From contig JAOJBS010000044.1 in NCBI GenBank assembly GCA_028228615.1, positions 1-8,266 on the forward strand: DNA of 8,266 nucleotides. The letters are read 5' to 3'. Below, piece after piece: positions 1-6,332 of the stretch (position 1 is its first letter; each line of letters begins with the position of its first letter). This DNA is from UBA4421 sp028228615. Its GTDB lineage: Bacteria; Pseudomonadota; Gammaproteobacteria; Pseudomonadales; Azotimanducaceae. The notes beneath the pieces are model-generated. The model made no database searches and was not told the DNA's origin. It was given only the letters and a program-made list of their open reading frames with translations. Position numbers and translations under genes: made by a program.

Positions 1-141
1 CGAACCCCACGTGCGCGTACCATGCACAGAAGGTTGGTGTATCTTTTTTAGCGCCCTAATCAGTTTATGCTTTTCAGTCAGCAAAAAGATGCCGTACACG
101 TAGTCAACATTCGATTCCGGCAGTCGCTGGAGCTTGGGCAT
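1..141 (-). CDS. N-terminal fragment of a divergent gene, tentatively a class I SAM-dependent methyltransferase
   Basis: Reading from an ATG at 141 toward the left edge, the frame stays open for 47 codons and runs out of the window, so only the N-terminus is seen. An in-frame stop at 172-174 and the lack of another start codon between make ATG 141 the likely start; there is no strong ribosome binding site. The peptide begins MPKLQRLPESNVDYVYGIF and later contains SVHGTRTW. From memory this resembles the N-terminus of a gammaproteobacterial family annotated as class I SAM-dependent methyltransferases, but the SAM-binding motif would lie outside the window, so the function is a tentative recognition only. 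It is transcribed away from the suf operon and shares the 550-bp region 142-691 with it. Confidence 0.6.
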   Translation of the reverse strand, partial: MPKLQRLPESNVDYVYGIFLLTEKHKLIRALKKIHQPSVHGTRTWGS

Positions 142-158
142 ATGGGGTCTTAATTTGG

Positions 159-262
159 GTTTAACTTTCGTTTAATTGGGCAGCGCGGCCCTGCAGCGGG
201 AGTTTAACTTTCAATCCTTAAGACCGGAAGCATTGCCCGGGTTTTTTCGGTTTTATTGGGCA
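159..262 (+). repeat. Duplicated two-part module: GTTTAACTTTC followed by GTTTWATTGGGCA
   Basis: Part A, GTTTAACTTTC, occurs exactly at 159-169 and 202-212. Part B, GTTTAATTGGGCA at 170-182, recurs as GTTTTATTGGGCA at 250-262 with one mismatch in 13. In the first copy A and B are directly joined. In the second they are separated by 37 bp (213-249), which contain a TAAGACC and a GC-rich dyad followed by six T. The order is conserved, so this looks like an old duplication with an insertion, or paired protein-binding sites. Confidence 0.6.
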
Positions 263-270
263 CATTGTGC
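260..270. promoter_or_regulatory. Short perfect dyad GCACA-T-TGTGC
   Basis: Five-base arms around a single T form a perfect inverted repeat at the right edge of the second repeat module. It could be a small protein-binding site. Its role is unknown and an 11-bp dyad may arise by chance. Confidence 0.25.
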
Positions 271-564
271 GCTTTTCAGCGTGATTGCCAGCCATTAGGA
301 CAATGGGCTGCCACTGAATCACCCAAATGTGACCCGACCCAACATAAACCATTAAGTTTTAAGCCATTTCACGGACAATTCATCAAGAAAAGCGTACCTT
401 CTCCTCTGTGGGTCGCATCGCGTCGAAACAGGTTAACTATTGTACAACCTAGACCTAATTGCAGTTTCGGCACTTGTCCCCACTTACCAGTTGTAGGTTG
501 TTTGATTTACTTGGACATTGCTCGGGATGTAACATAAGCCGCCTCTGTAGAACGCCATTTGCAC

Positions 565-578
565 TTCCGTTTACGGAA
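565..578. promoter_or_regulatory. Perfect dyad TTCCGT-TT-ACGGAA, candidate operator
   Basis: Six-base arms with a 2-bp centre form a perfect inverted repeat 114 bp before the sufB start. The compact spacing is typical of a dimeric regulator site rather than a transcript hairpin. It does not match the IscR or Fur consensus as I know them, so the binding protein is unidentified. Confidence 0.35.
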
Positions 579-625
579 CAAAGCAAGGCGGAAAGTAGGG
601 CAAAAAGCACGGCAAAAAACTCTAC

Positions 626-644
626 AGTACTTAAACGAAGTACT
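626..644. promoter_or_regulatory. Perfect 7-bp inverted repeat AGTACTT-N5-AAGTACT before sufB
   Basis: The arms at 626-632 and 638-644 are perfectly complementary around a 5-nt centre, 47 bp upstream of the GTG of sufB. It could be an operator, or a leader hairpin if transcription starts upstream. Its last base begins the first of two TAAGACC copies. It does not fit the IscR type 1 consensus. Confidence 0.4.
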
Positions 645-672
645 AAGACCTAAAGCAGCCACCCTAAGACCT
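643..672 (+). repeat. Direct repeat CTAAGACCT, two copies 21 bp apart, in the sufB leader
   Basis: CTAAGACCT occurs at 643-651 and 664-672, start to start 21 bp or about two helical turns, which would place two bound proteins on the same DNA face. The second copy ends 9 bases before the AGGAG of sufB. The core TAAGACC also occurs at 219-225 and, inverted, at 146-152. Confidence 0.5.
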
Positions 673-691
673 TTTCAAATCAGGAGACACA

Positions 692-2185
692 GTGAGTCAG
701 ACCTCTGTAGATGATCTAGTCGAAGCCCGCAGCGAATACAGTGCTGGGTTCGTCACCGATATCGAGTCCGATACCCTAGCACCCGGGTTGGATGAAGATA
801 CCGTGCGTTTTATTTCTGCACGCAAAGACGAACCACAATGGCTCACAGACTGGCGGCTAAAGGCCTTCGCTCACTGGAAAACCATGCCCGAACCGACATG
901 GGCTCACGTGCACTATCCGCCCATAAAATTTCAAGACATTTCCTACTACTCAGCGCCTAAGAGTCAGGCTGACGGCCCACAGTCGCTCGACGAGGTAGAT
1001 CCTGAGTTACTTCGCACTTATGAAAAACTTGGCATCCCTCTGCATGAGCAAGCTGTACTGGCGGGCGTGGTTAATGCCAATGTGCCCCAGACGCCGAACA
1101 TGGGCTCAAATGTTGCCGTAGATGTTGTTTTTGACAGTGTCTCTATCGCCACCACCTTCAAAGAAAAATTAGCTGAAGCCGGGGTGATTTTTTGCCCTAT
1201 TTCCGAAGCCGTGCACAGCCACCCAGAACTCATCCAAAAATATTTGGGCAGCGTTATTCCGCAAAAAGATAACTTTTATGCAGCACTGAACTCAGCGGTA
1301 TTCAGCGACGGCTCATTTGTCTATATCCCTAAGGGCGTACGTTGCCCTATGGAGTTATCTACTTACTTCCGCATTAACGAACGCAATACAGGCCAATTTG
1401 AACGCACCCTAATCATTGCCGACGCAGGCTCACATGTGAGCTACCTAGAGGGCTGCACTGCGCCAATGCGCGACGAAAACCAACTCCACGCTGCCGTGGT
1501 TGAATTGGTCGCGTTAGAAGACGCAGAGATCAAGTACTCAACTGTGCAAAATTGGTATCCGGGCGACGAGAACGGCAAAGGCGGCATATATAACTTTGTC
1601 ACCAAGCGCGGATTATGCGGTGGCGCTCGCTCGAAAATTTCTTGGACTCAGGTAGAAACTGGTTCTGCCATTACTTGGAAATACCCAAGCGTGGTACTGC
1701 GCGGCGACGACTCCGTTGGTGAGTTCTATTCAGTCGCCCTGACAAACAATCGCCAGCAAGCCGATACCGGCACTAAGATGATCCACATGGGTAAGAACAC
1801 CAAAAGCACCATTGTCTCCAAAGGCATCAGTGCAGGGTTCAGCGAAAACTGTTATCGGGGCTTGGTGCGCATATCGCCAACGGCTGAGAACGCGCGCAAC
1901 TTCACCCAATGTGACTCTTTGCTGATCGGTGGCCAATGTGGCGCGCACACGTTCCCTTATATCGAGAACAAAAACAACTCAGCCATCATTGAGCACGAAG
2001 CCAGCACCTCAAAGGTCAGCGATGATCAGCTGTTTGCCTGCCAGCAGCGCGGCATAGACAGTGAGAAAGCCGTGGGCATGATCGTTAACGGGTTTTGTAA
2101 AGAGGTATTCCGAGAATTACCCATGGAATTTGCAGTGGAAGCAGGAAAACTGTTAGAAGTCAGCTTAGAAGGAGCCGTAGGATGA
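692..2185 (+). CDS. sufB: SufB, cluster scaffold subunit of the SufBCD complex
   Basis: SufB (497 aa; E. coli protein about 495) is the cytosolic scaffold on which the Fe-S cluster is built, in complex with SufC and SufD. It starts at GTG 692, with AGGAG at 682-686 five bases upstream. The family signatures are present: YLEGCTAPMR around residue 255, KYSTVQNWYPGD near 281-292, FTQCDSLLIG near 404-413 and CGAHTFPYIE at 416-425. By alignment from memory, Cys255 corresponds to E. coli Cys254 (sulfur entry), Cys407 to the cluster-ligand Cys405 and Glu436 to Glu434, so the protein should be active. It is the first gene of the operon and its stop overlaps the sufC start in ATGA, implying translational coupling. 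Regulation presumably acts through the repeat-rich upstream region. Confidence 0.97.
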   Translation: MSQTSVDDLVEARSEYSAGFVTDIESDTLAPGLDEDTVRFISARKDEPQWLTDWRLKAFAHWKTMPEPTWAHVHYPPIKFQDISYYSAPKSQADGPQSLDEVDPELLRTYEKLGIPLHEQAVLAGVVNANVPQTPNMGSNVAVDVVFDSVSIATTFKEKLAEAGVIFCPISEAVHSHPELIQKYLGSVIPQKDNFYAALNSAVFSDGSFVYIPKGVRCPMELSTYFRINERNTGQFERTLIIADAGSHVSYLEGCTAPMRDENQLHAAVVELVALEDAEIKYSTVQNWYPGDENGKGGIYNFVTKRGLCGGARSKISWTQVETGSAITWKYPSVVLRGDDSVGEFYSVALTNNRQQADTGTKMIHMGKNTKSTIVSKGISAGFSENCYRGLVRISPTAENARNFTQCDSLLIGGQCGAHTFPYIENKNNSAIIEHEASTSKVSDDQLFACQQRGIDSEKAVGMIVNGFCKEVFRELPMEFAVEAGKLLEVSLEGAVG

Positions 2186-2937
2186 GTTTATTAGAAGTAA
2201 CAAACCTACACGCAACCGTTGGCGCTCAAGATCAACAAAAAGCCATTCTTAAAGGCTTGAACATCAGTGTTAATCCAGGCGAAGTCCACGCAATTATGGG
2301 GCCCAATGGTTCTGGCAAATCAACGCTTGCCAATGTTTTGTCAGGAAAACCCGGCTACACAGTCACCGATGGCACCCTGACTCTGGCTGATACAGATCTA
2401 ACAGAACTGGAACCTCACGAGCGCGCGCAGCTTGGACTATTTCTGGCCTTTCAATACCCGGTAGAAATTCCCGGCGTTTCAAATATGGAATTCCTTAAGG
2501 CCAGTGTCGACTCGTTGGCCAGAGCACGCGGCGAAGAACAGCCCAATACCGCAGCATTTATAAAGCAGGTCCGGTTACTTGCAACATCCGTTGACCTAGA
2601 CCCGCAGTTCCTCAAGCGTGGGGTTAATGAGGGGTTCAGTGGCGGCGAGAAGAAACGTAATGAAATCATGCAGTTACTTCTGTTAGAACCAAAACTCGCC
2701 ATCCTCGACGAAACCGACTCAGGCCTAGACATTGATGCGCTGCAAGTTGTGGCAGAGGGCGTGAACAGATACAAGAATGAACATAACGGCGTAGTGCTCA
2801 TCACCCACTACCAGCGCTTGCTTGACTACATAGTGCCTGACTTTGTGCACGTTCTAGCTGACGGCAAAATCATTCAATCTGGAGATAAGTCTCTGGCATT
2901 AGAATTAGAAGATAAGGGCTACGCATGGCTGACCTAA
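2182..2937 (+). CDS. sufC: SufC, ABC-type ATPase of the SufBCD complex
   Basis: SufC (251 aa, family usual about 250) is a soluble ABC ATPase that binds SufB and SufD and drives conformational change during cluster assembly; it is not a transporter. All ABC motifs are visible: Walker A GPNGSGKS at 40-47, Q-loop FQYP with Gln91, signature SGGEKKR at 153-159, Walker B LAILDE at 172-177 followed by TDSGLDIDAL, and the H-loop His209 in LITHY. KKRNE after the signature and DETDSGLD are characteristic of SufC. ATG 2182 overlaps the sufB stop by 4 nt and has AAGGAG at 2169-2174 within sufB. The 3' end overlaps sufD by 13 nt. Confidence 0.97.
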   Translation: MSLLEVTNLHATVGAQDQQKAILKGLNISVNPGEVHAIMGPNGSGKSTLANVLSGKPGYTVTDGTLTLADTDLTELEPHERAQLGLFLAFQYPVEIPGVSNMEFLKASVDSLARARGEEQPNTAAFIKQVRLLATSVDLDPQFLKRGVNEGFSGGEKKRNEIMQLLLLEPKLAILDETDSGLDIDALQVVAEGVNRYKNEHNGVVLITHYQRLLDYIVPDFVHVLADGKIIQSGDKSLALELEDKGYAWLT

Positions 2938-4058
2938 GCCTTCCGCAAGCGGTTACCCTACCCAACTACTTTTCGCAGGGCGACCTCGCCCTGCCTGCTC
3001 AAATACTAGACAGTAAAGATGTGCCCAGCGCATTGTCTGCCGCACTGAACAGTACCCTGCATAGAGAACGGTGGAAATATTCTAAAACCGCCCCGGTCTT
3101 AGAAGGTCTTGCCAACGCTATGAACCTACCAACTATTGTTGGCGGCGAGCAGGCTGGCGTTCAAATCAGCCAAGCACCACAACAAAACCTCAGCTTTGGC
3201 TTTGACCTGTCTCAGGCCCCTGAGGCCTTTGCACGACTTTGCTACGCTCAGGAGGCAATGTTCATCCATATTGACAAGGCTCTAGATGCGCCGCTGGAAA
3301 TTCATCACGCGGACAGCACTGTCCCCGTACTATTGAGCCTTGGGGCAAATGCCGAAGCGACCTTGTTAGAGAATTTTACTGGTAACTTACAGCCGCAGAA
3401 TACGCTGTGGATTAGCCTAGCAGAAGGCAGTCATCTCAAGCACTCACGCAACAGTCTTGAAGCCGCACACCTACACTGGCAGTACCTTGCCGTAGATATT
3501 GGTAAGAATGCAGATTACCTGCTGAACAATCACGCGGCAGGCGCGGGTCTACGCAGACAAGACATTCATATCCGTGTGTCAGGCCAGGGTGCCAATGCCG
3601 AATTGATCAGCGCAGCCATGATTAGTGGCAAGTTAGCCCTAGACCAGCAAGTCACGCTAGAGCATTTAGTCGCTAACGGCAAAAGTAAGCAAGTTGTGCA
3701 CAACATTGTTGCAGATGGCGGCAAATGTACTTTCAATGGCCGCATTCATATTCGCGAAGGCGCCAATGGCACTGATGCGACGCTGGCCAACAAAAATTTA
3801 GGTTTAGGTAAAAACGCCACCATCAATACCAAACCTGAGCTAGAAATTTATACAGATGATGTCACATGCGCTCATGGCGCGACCATTGGACAGCTCAGCG
3901 ACCAAGAACTTTTCTACTTAACTAGCCGCGGCATTAGTCCAGAATCTGCCCAAGCGTTACTCAGCGAAGGTTTTTTACGCCAGTGCACTCAAGGCCCTCT
4001 TGCAGAGGCAGCACTACCCATATTGATCAATGCCATCAAGCAGGAGCAAGGCGTTTGA
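2925..4058 (+). CDS. sufD: SufD, scaffold partner of SufB
   Basis: SufD (377 aa) is the SufB paralogue that forms the SufB-SufD heterodimer in SufBC2D and supports iron acquisition and cluster assembly. Family features are ERWKYSK near residues 48-54 and the conserved C-terminal block CAHGATIGQL starting at Cys315, then LFYLTSRGI. His317 should correspond to E. coli SufD His360 at the SufB interface. The protein is shorter than E. coli SufD (about 423 aa), with the loss apparently in the N-terminal half. That is within family variation, since the beta-helix core and C-terminus are complete. ATG 2925 lies inside the end of sufC with AAGGG at 2914-2918. The stop overlaps the sufS start. Confidence 0.95.
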   Translation: MADLSLPQAVTLPNYFSQGDLALPAQILDSKDVPSALSAALNSTLHRERWKYSKTAPVLEGLANAMNLPTIVGGEQAGVQISQAPQQNLSFGFDLSQAPEAFARLCYAQEAMFIHIDKALDAPLEIHHADSTVPVLLSLGANAEATLLENFTGNLQPQNTLWISLAEGSHLKHSRNSLEAAHLHWQYLAVDIGKNADYLLNNHAAGAGLRRQDIHIRVSGQGANAELISAAMISGKLALDQQVTLEHLVANGKSKQVVHNIVADGGKCTFNGRIHIREGANGTDATLANKNLGLGKNATINTKPELEIYTDDVTCAHGATIGQLSDQELFYLTSRGISPESAQALLSEGFLRQCTQGPLAEAALPILINAIKQEQGV

Positions 4059-5254
4059 GTATTCGTAAAGATTTTCCAATATTGGCCAGACAGAGCCGCG
4101 GTAAATCGTTGGTCTATTTGGACAACGGCGCAACAACACAGAAGCCCCAAGTTGTCATAGACGCCATAGATCAGTACTACCAACGGCATAACTCTAACGT
4201 GCACCGCGCGGCGCATGAACTGGCGGAAGAGGCTACCCAGATGATGGAATCTGGTAGAAGTCTGTGCCAAGCATTCATCAACGCTGAGAGCCGTAAAGAA
4301 ATTATTTTTACGCGCGGCACCACTGAGGCCATAAACCTAGTGGCTAACATTCTCACCCAGAGAATAAAGCCGGGCCAAGATATTCTGATTACAGAATTAG
4401 AACATCACTCCAATATTGTGCCTTGGCAAATGCTTGCCGAGAGAACGGGTGCCAACATAAAAGCGGTGGCTATTACCGACGAGGGCGAGCTAGACCTTAA
4501 TGACGCAGCAGCAAAGCTGACGAAAAATACTGCGCTGTTTGCCTTCACCCATGTTTCTAATGGGTTAGGCACAATCAACCCTGCTAAAGTATTGATCAAA
4601 ATGGCCCAAGACGTAGGCGCGCTGACGCTGGTCGACGGTGCTCAGGCGATTTTACACCTGCCCGTGGACGTGCAAGACCTAGAGTGCGACTTCTACGTAT
4701 TTTCAGGACATAAACTTTATGCGCCCACCGGCATAGGCGTGTTGTATGGTCGTGAAGCGTTGCTTGAAGCACTGCCCCCGTGGCAAGGTGGCGGCGAGAT
4801 GATTGAACACGTCACACTGACCTCCAGCACCTATCAGTCCGCACCCTACAAGTTTGAAGCCGGCACACCTAACATTGCTGGCGCCATTGGTCTTGGCGCA
4901 GCCATCACCTACCTTCAACAGCAGCCTATCGCGGAGCTTGTTGCGGCAGAGGACGCGCTGGTTAGTAGAGCTTTATCTGGTTTGCAGCAGATTGATGGGT
5001 TCAGACTCATTGGTGAGCCAGCTAAGCGTTCAGCGGTGATTTCGTTTTTACTTGAAGGCAGCCATCCCAACGATGTGGGCACCCTACTTGACCAGCAAGG
5101 AATTGCGGTACGCTCCGGGCATCATTGCAACATGCCCCTGATGACCCGACTAGAAATTCCCGGCACTGTGAGAGCCTCGTTTAGTTTGTATAACAATGAC
5201 GAGGACGTCGATAGGTTAATTGCAGGGGTGAGCAAGGCGACTACTTTTCTCTAG
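4055..5254 (+). CDS. sufS: SufS, PLP-dependent cysteine desulfurase
   Basis: SufS (399 aa; E. coli about 406) is a group II cysteine desulfurase. It converts L-cysteine to alanine, leaving a persulfide that passes to SufE. The start is TTG 4055: it overlaps the sufD stop in TTGA, AGGAG at 4042-4046 lies eight bases upstream, and the protein then begins MSIRKDFPIL as the family does. An ATG at 3983 would add 24 non-homologous residues read through the end of sufD and is rejected. Visible active-site residues are His117 in LEHHSN, Asp194 in LVDGAQ, the PLP Schiff-base Lys220 in SGHKLY, and the persulfide Cys358 in RSGHHCNMPLM. These match E. coli His123, Lys226 and Cys364 at a constant offset of six. 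Confidence 0.96.
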   Translation: MSIRKDFPILARQSRGKSLVYLDNGATTQKPQVVIDAIDQYYQRHNSNVHRAAHELAEEATQMMESGRSLCQAFINAESRKEIIFTRGTTEAINLVANILTQRIKPGQDILITELEHHSNIVPWQMLAERTGANIKAVAITDEGELDLNDAAAKLTKNTALFAFTHVSNGLGTINPAKVLIKMAQDVGALTLVDGAQAILHLPVDVQDLECDFYVFSGHKLYAPTGIGVLYGREALLEALPPWQGGGEMIEHVTLTSSTYQSAPYKFEAGTPNIAGAIGLGAAITYLQQQPIAELVAAEDALVSRALSGLQQIDGFRLIGEPAKRSAVISFLLEGSHPNDVGTLLDQQGIAVRSGHHCNMPLMTRLEIPGTVRASFSLYNNDEDVDRLIAGVSKATTFL

Positions 5255-5381
5255 CCACCAACACCAAAAGCTTGAGCCGAAGGCTGGCGTCAAAGACGCT
5301 CTCTGACAGGACCCTCACTTGCATTTTGCGCGCAAATAGAGAATAAACGATCTTAGTTGGCAGATAACCGATACAAATATT
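5255..5381. other. 127-bp spacer between sufS and sufA with tandem hairpins
   Basis: This is the only gap longer than a few bases inside the operon. Two small hairpins follow the sufS stop: AGCC-GAA-GGCT at 5275-5285 and GGCGTC-AAA-GACGCT at 5286-5300 (closing pair G-T). Neither is followed by a T-run, so a classical terminator is unlikely. They could protect or delimit mRNA segments or attenuate transcription before the accessory genes. Confidence 0.45.
5319..5347 (+). promoter_or_regulatory. Candidate internal promoter with a 12-bp palindrome in its spacer
   Basis: TTGCAT at 5319-5324 and AATAAA at 5342-5347 are 17 bp apart and weakly resemble -35 and -10 boxes. The perfect palindrome TTTGCGCGCAAA at 5325-5336 lies exactly between them, where a repressor or an MerR-like activator would bind. 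Both boxes are poor matches (three and four of six), so this is a suggestion only. Confidence 0.3.
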
Positions 5382-5795
5382 ATGAATACACACATTACCG
5401 TTTCGCCCACAGCATGCGATCACATTCGCAAGCAAGTTGAACTGACACGCTCGCGCTTTTTACGCCTTGGCGTGAAAGAAAGCGGGTGCAATGGCTATAT
5501 GTATACGCTGGATTTTTTGGAAGATACTTTATCTGACGACATCCAAGTTGAAGTGGCTGATGGCGTAAATATTTGCATTCACCAAGAAGATGTCGCGTTA
5601 GTCACGGGCACAGAAATCGATATGGTGACCCAAGGTTTGAACTCCGCACTGGTCTTCAAAAACTCTAATGCCCAAAGCTATTGCGGCTGCGGAGAAAGTT
5701 TTGCGCTGTCTGACCAAGATACCAATGGTGGTGGGGGTGGTGAAAACTCAGCTAGCGTATCCGACCTCGCCACTGACGCCACAGCGCAGACATAG
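5382..5795 (+). CDS. sufA: SufA-type (HesB/IscA family) Fe-S carrier with a C-terminal tail
   Basis: This A-type carrier (137 aa) accepts a cluster from SufBCD and hands it to apo-targets in the cytosol. The three cluster-binding cysteines are present: Cys36 in KESGCNGYMYTLDF and Cys101/Cys103 in CGCGESF, equivalent to E. coli SufA Cys50, Cys114 and Cys116. The family normally ends within a few residues of CGCGESF. Here about 30 residues follow, with five glycines in a row and many Ser, Thr, Ala and Asp, probably disordered. ATG 5382 fits the family N-terminus, but there is no clear ribosome binding site in the A/T-rich bases before it. An internal promoter may lie just upstream. The stop is 2 nt from sufT. 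I name it sufA from context; iscA-like naming is equally possible. Confidence 0.92.
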   Translation: MNTHITVSPTACDHIRKQVELTRSRFLRLGVKESGCNGYMYTLDFLEDTLSDDIQVEVADGVNICIHQEDVALVTGTEIDMVTQGLNSALVFKNSNAQSYCGCGESFALSDQDTNGGGGGENSASVSDLATDATAQT

Positions 5796-5797
5796 CT

Positions 5798-6328
5798 GTG
5801 GAGCGGCGTATTGTTACAACCACTCGCGAGTGCGCAGCGCGCTTGGTCCCTACCGGCGACCCGGTAACCATTCCCTCTGGCGCATTTATCACACTGACCC
5901 AATCATTGGGCGGCACATTCACCGTTATCCTCAATGGCAACATGGCGCGTATTGCCGGCATGGATGCTGACGCCATTGGCCTACAAATAGAACCTTTAGA
6001 ATTCCCTGCATCTGCAACTGGCACGGATACAGTGGATGAAGAACACGTGTGGCATGCCCTACGCTCAGTATTTGACCCAGAAATACCCGTCAATATTGCA
6101 GACCTCGGTCTTATCTACGGTGTTAAAACCCATAACGGACGCGTTGACATTGAAATGACGTTAACTGCACCAGGCTGCGGTATGGGCCCAGTGCTTGTTG
6201 AAGAAGTCAAAGATCGCGTCATGCAGGCACCTTGCGTTAATGCGGTGGGAGTAGAACTGGTCTTCGACCCACCTTGGTCCCGAGAAATGATGAGCGAAGA
6301 AGCACAGCTAGAATTAGGAGTTTTCTGA
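5798..6328 (+). CDS. sufT: SufT, long-form MIP18/DUF59 Fe-S maturation factor
   Basis: SufT (176 aa) belongs to the MIP18/DUF59 family and is an auxiliary factor for maturing Fe-S proteins; its exact biochemical step is not settled. An N-terminal domain (about residues 1-75, with IPSGAFITLTQSLGG and GNMARIAGMDADAIG) precedes the DUF59 domain, which makes this the long SufT form rather than a bare DUF59 protein. DUF59 hallmarks are DPEIPVNIADLGLIY from residue 93, TAPGCGMGP with the conserved Cys127, and VELVFDPPWSREMMSEEAQ from 152. The GTG at 5798 begins 2 nt after the sufA stop with no visible Shine-Dalgarno, so it probably depends on translational coupling. The gene ends 4 nt before sufE. 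Confidence 0.94.
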   Translation: MERRIVTTTRECAARLVPTGDPVTIPSGAFITLTQSLGGTFTVILNGNMARIAGMDADAIGLQIEPLEFPASATGTDTVDEEHVWHALRSVFDPEIPVNIADLGLIYGVKTHNGRVDIEMTLTAPGCGMGPVLVEEVKDRVMQAPCVNAVGVELVFDPPWSREMMSEEAQLELGVF

Positions 6329-6332
6329 ACCA

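Larger units (their letters stand above)
142..691. promoter_or_regulatory. Long divergent intergenic region upstream of sufB, repeat-rich, no convincing gene
   Basis: This stretch of about 550 bp lies between the divergent gene at 141 and sufB. Its open frames (a TTG-started one at 256-537 and an ATG one at 459-653) lack a ribosome binding site and resemble nothing I know. It contains a duplicated two-part module (159-262), four copies of TAAGACC (146-152 on the minus strand; 219-225, 644-650 and 665-671 on the plus strand), and perfect dyads at 260-270, 565-578 and 626-644. I could not find a good -35/-10 pair at consensus spacing. It must hold the suf promoter unless transcription starts further away. 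No Rrf2-family or SufR-type regulator gene is present. Confidence 0.6.

Noticed and set aside
220..244. Possible IscR type 2 site (AAGACC...GGGTTT)
   Set aside because: The outer CC and GG half-sites fit, but the inner YA and TR positions do not, and the arms are not symmetrical enough.
223..247. Possible intrinsic terminator: CCGG/CCGG and GC/GC pairing followed by six T
   Set aside because: The stem is short, with a two-base bulge and a 3-nt loop, and no plus-strand gene precedes it to terminate.
256..537. 93-codon open frame started by TTG upstream of sufB
   Set aside because: No ribosome binding site, rare start codon, composition rich in Pro, Cys and Arg unlike a folded protein, no recognised motif, and it overlaps repeat elements.
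459..653. 64-codon open frame with ATG upstream of sufB
   Set aside because: No Shine-Dalgarno, no recognisable domain, and it runs over the perfect dyads, so it is more likely chance in regulatory DNA.
3983..4054. ATG-started N-terminal extension of sufS
   Set aside because: It lies inside the end of sufD in another frame, has no family similarity, and a better TTG start with AGGAG follows.
5678..6093. Minus-strand open frames opposite sufA and sufT
   Set aside because: They are shadows of well-supported plus-strand genes, with no ribosome binding sites or recognisable domains.
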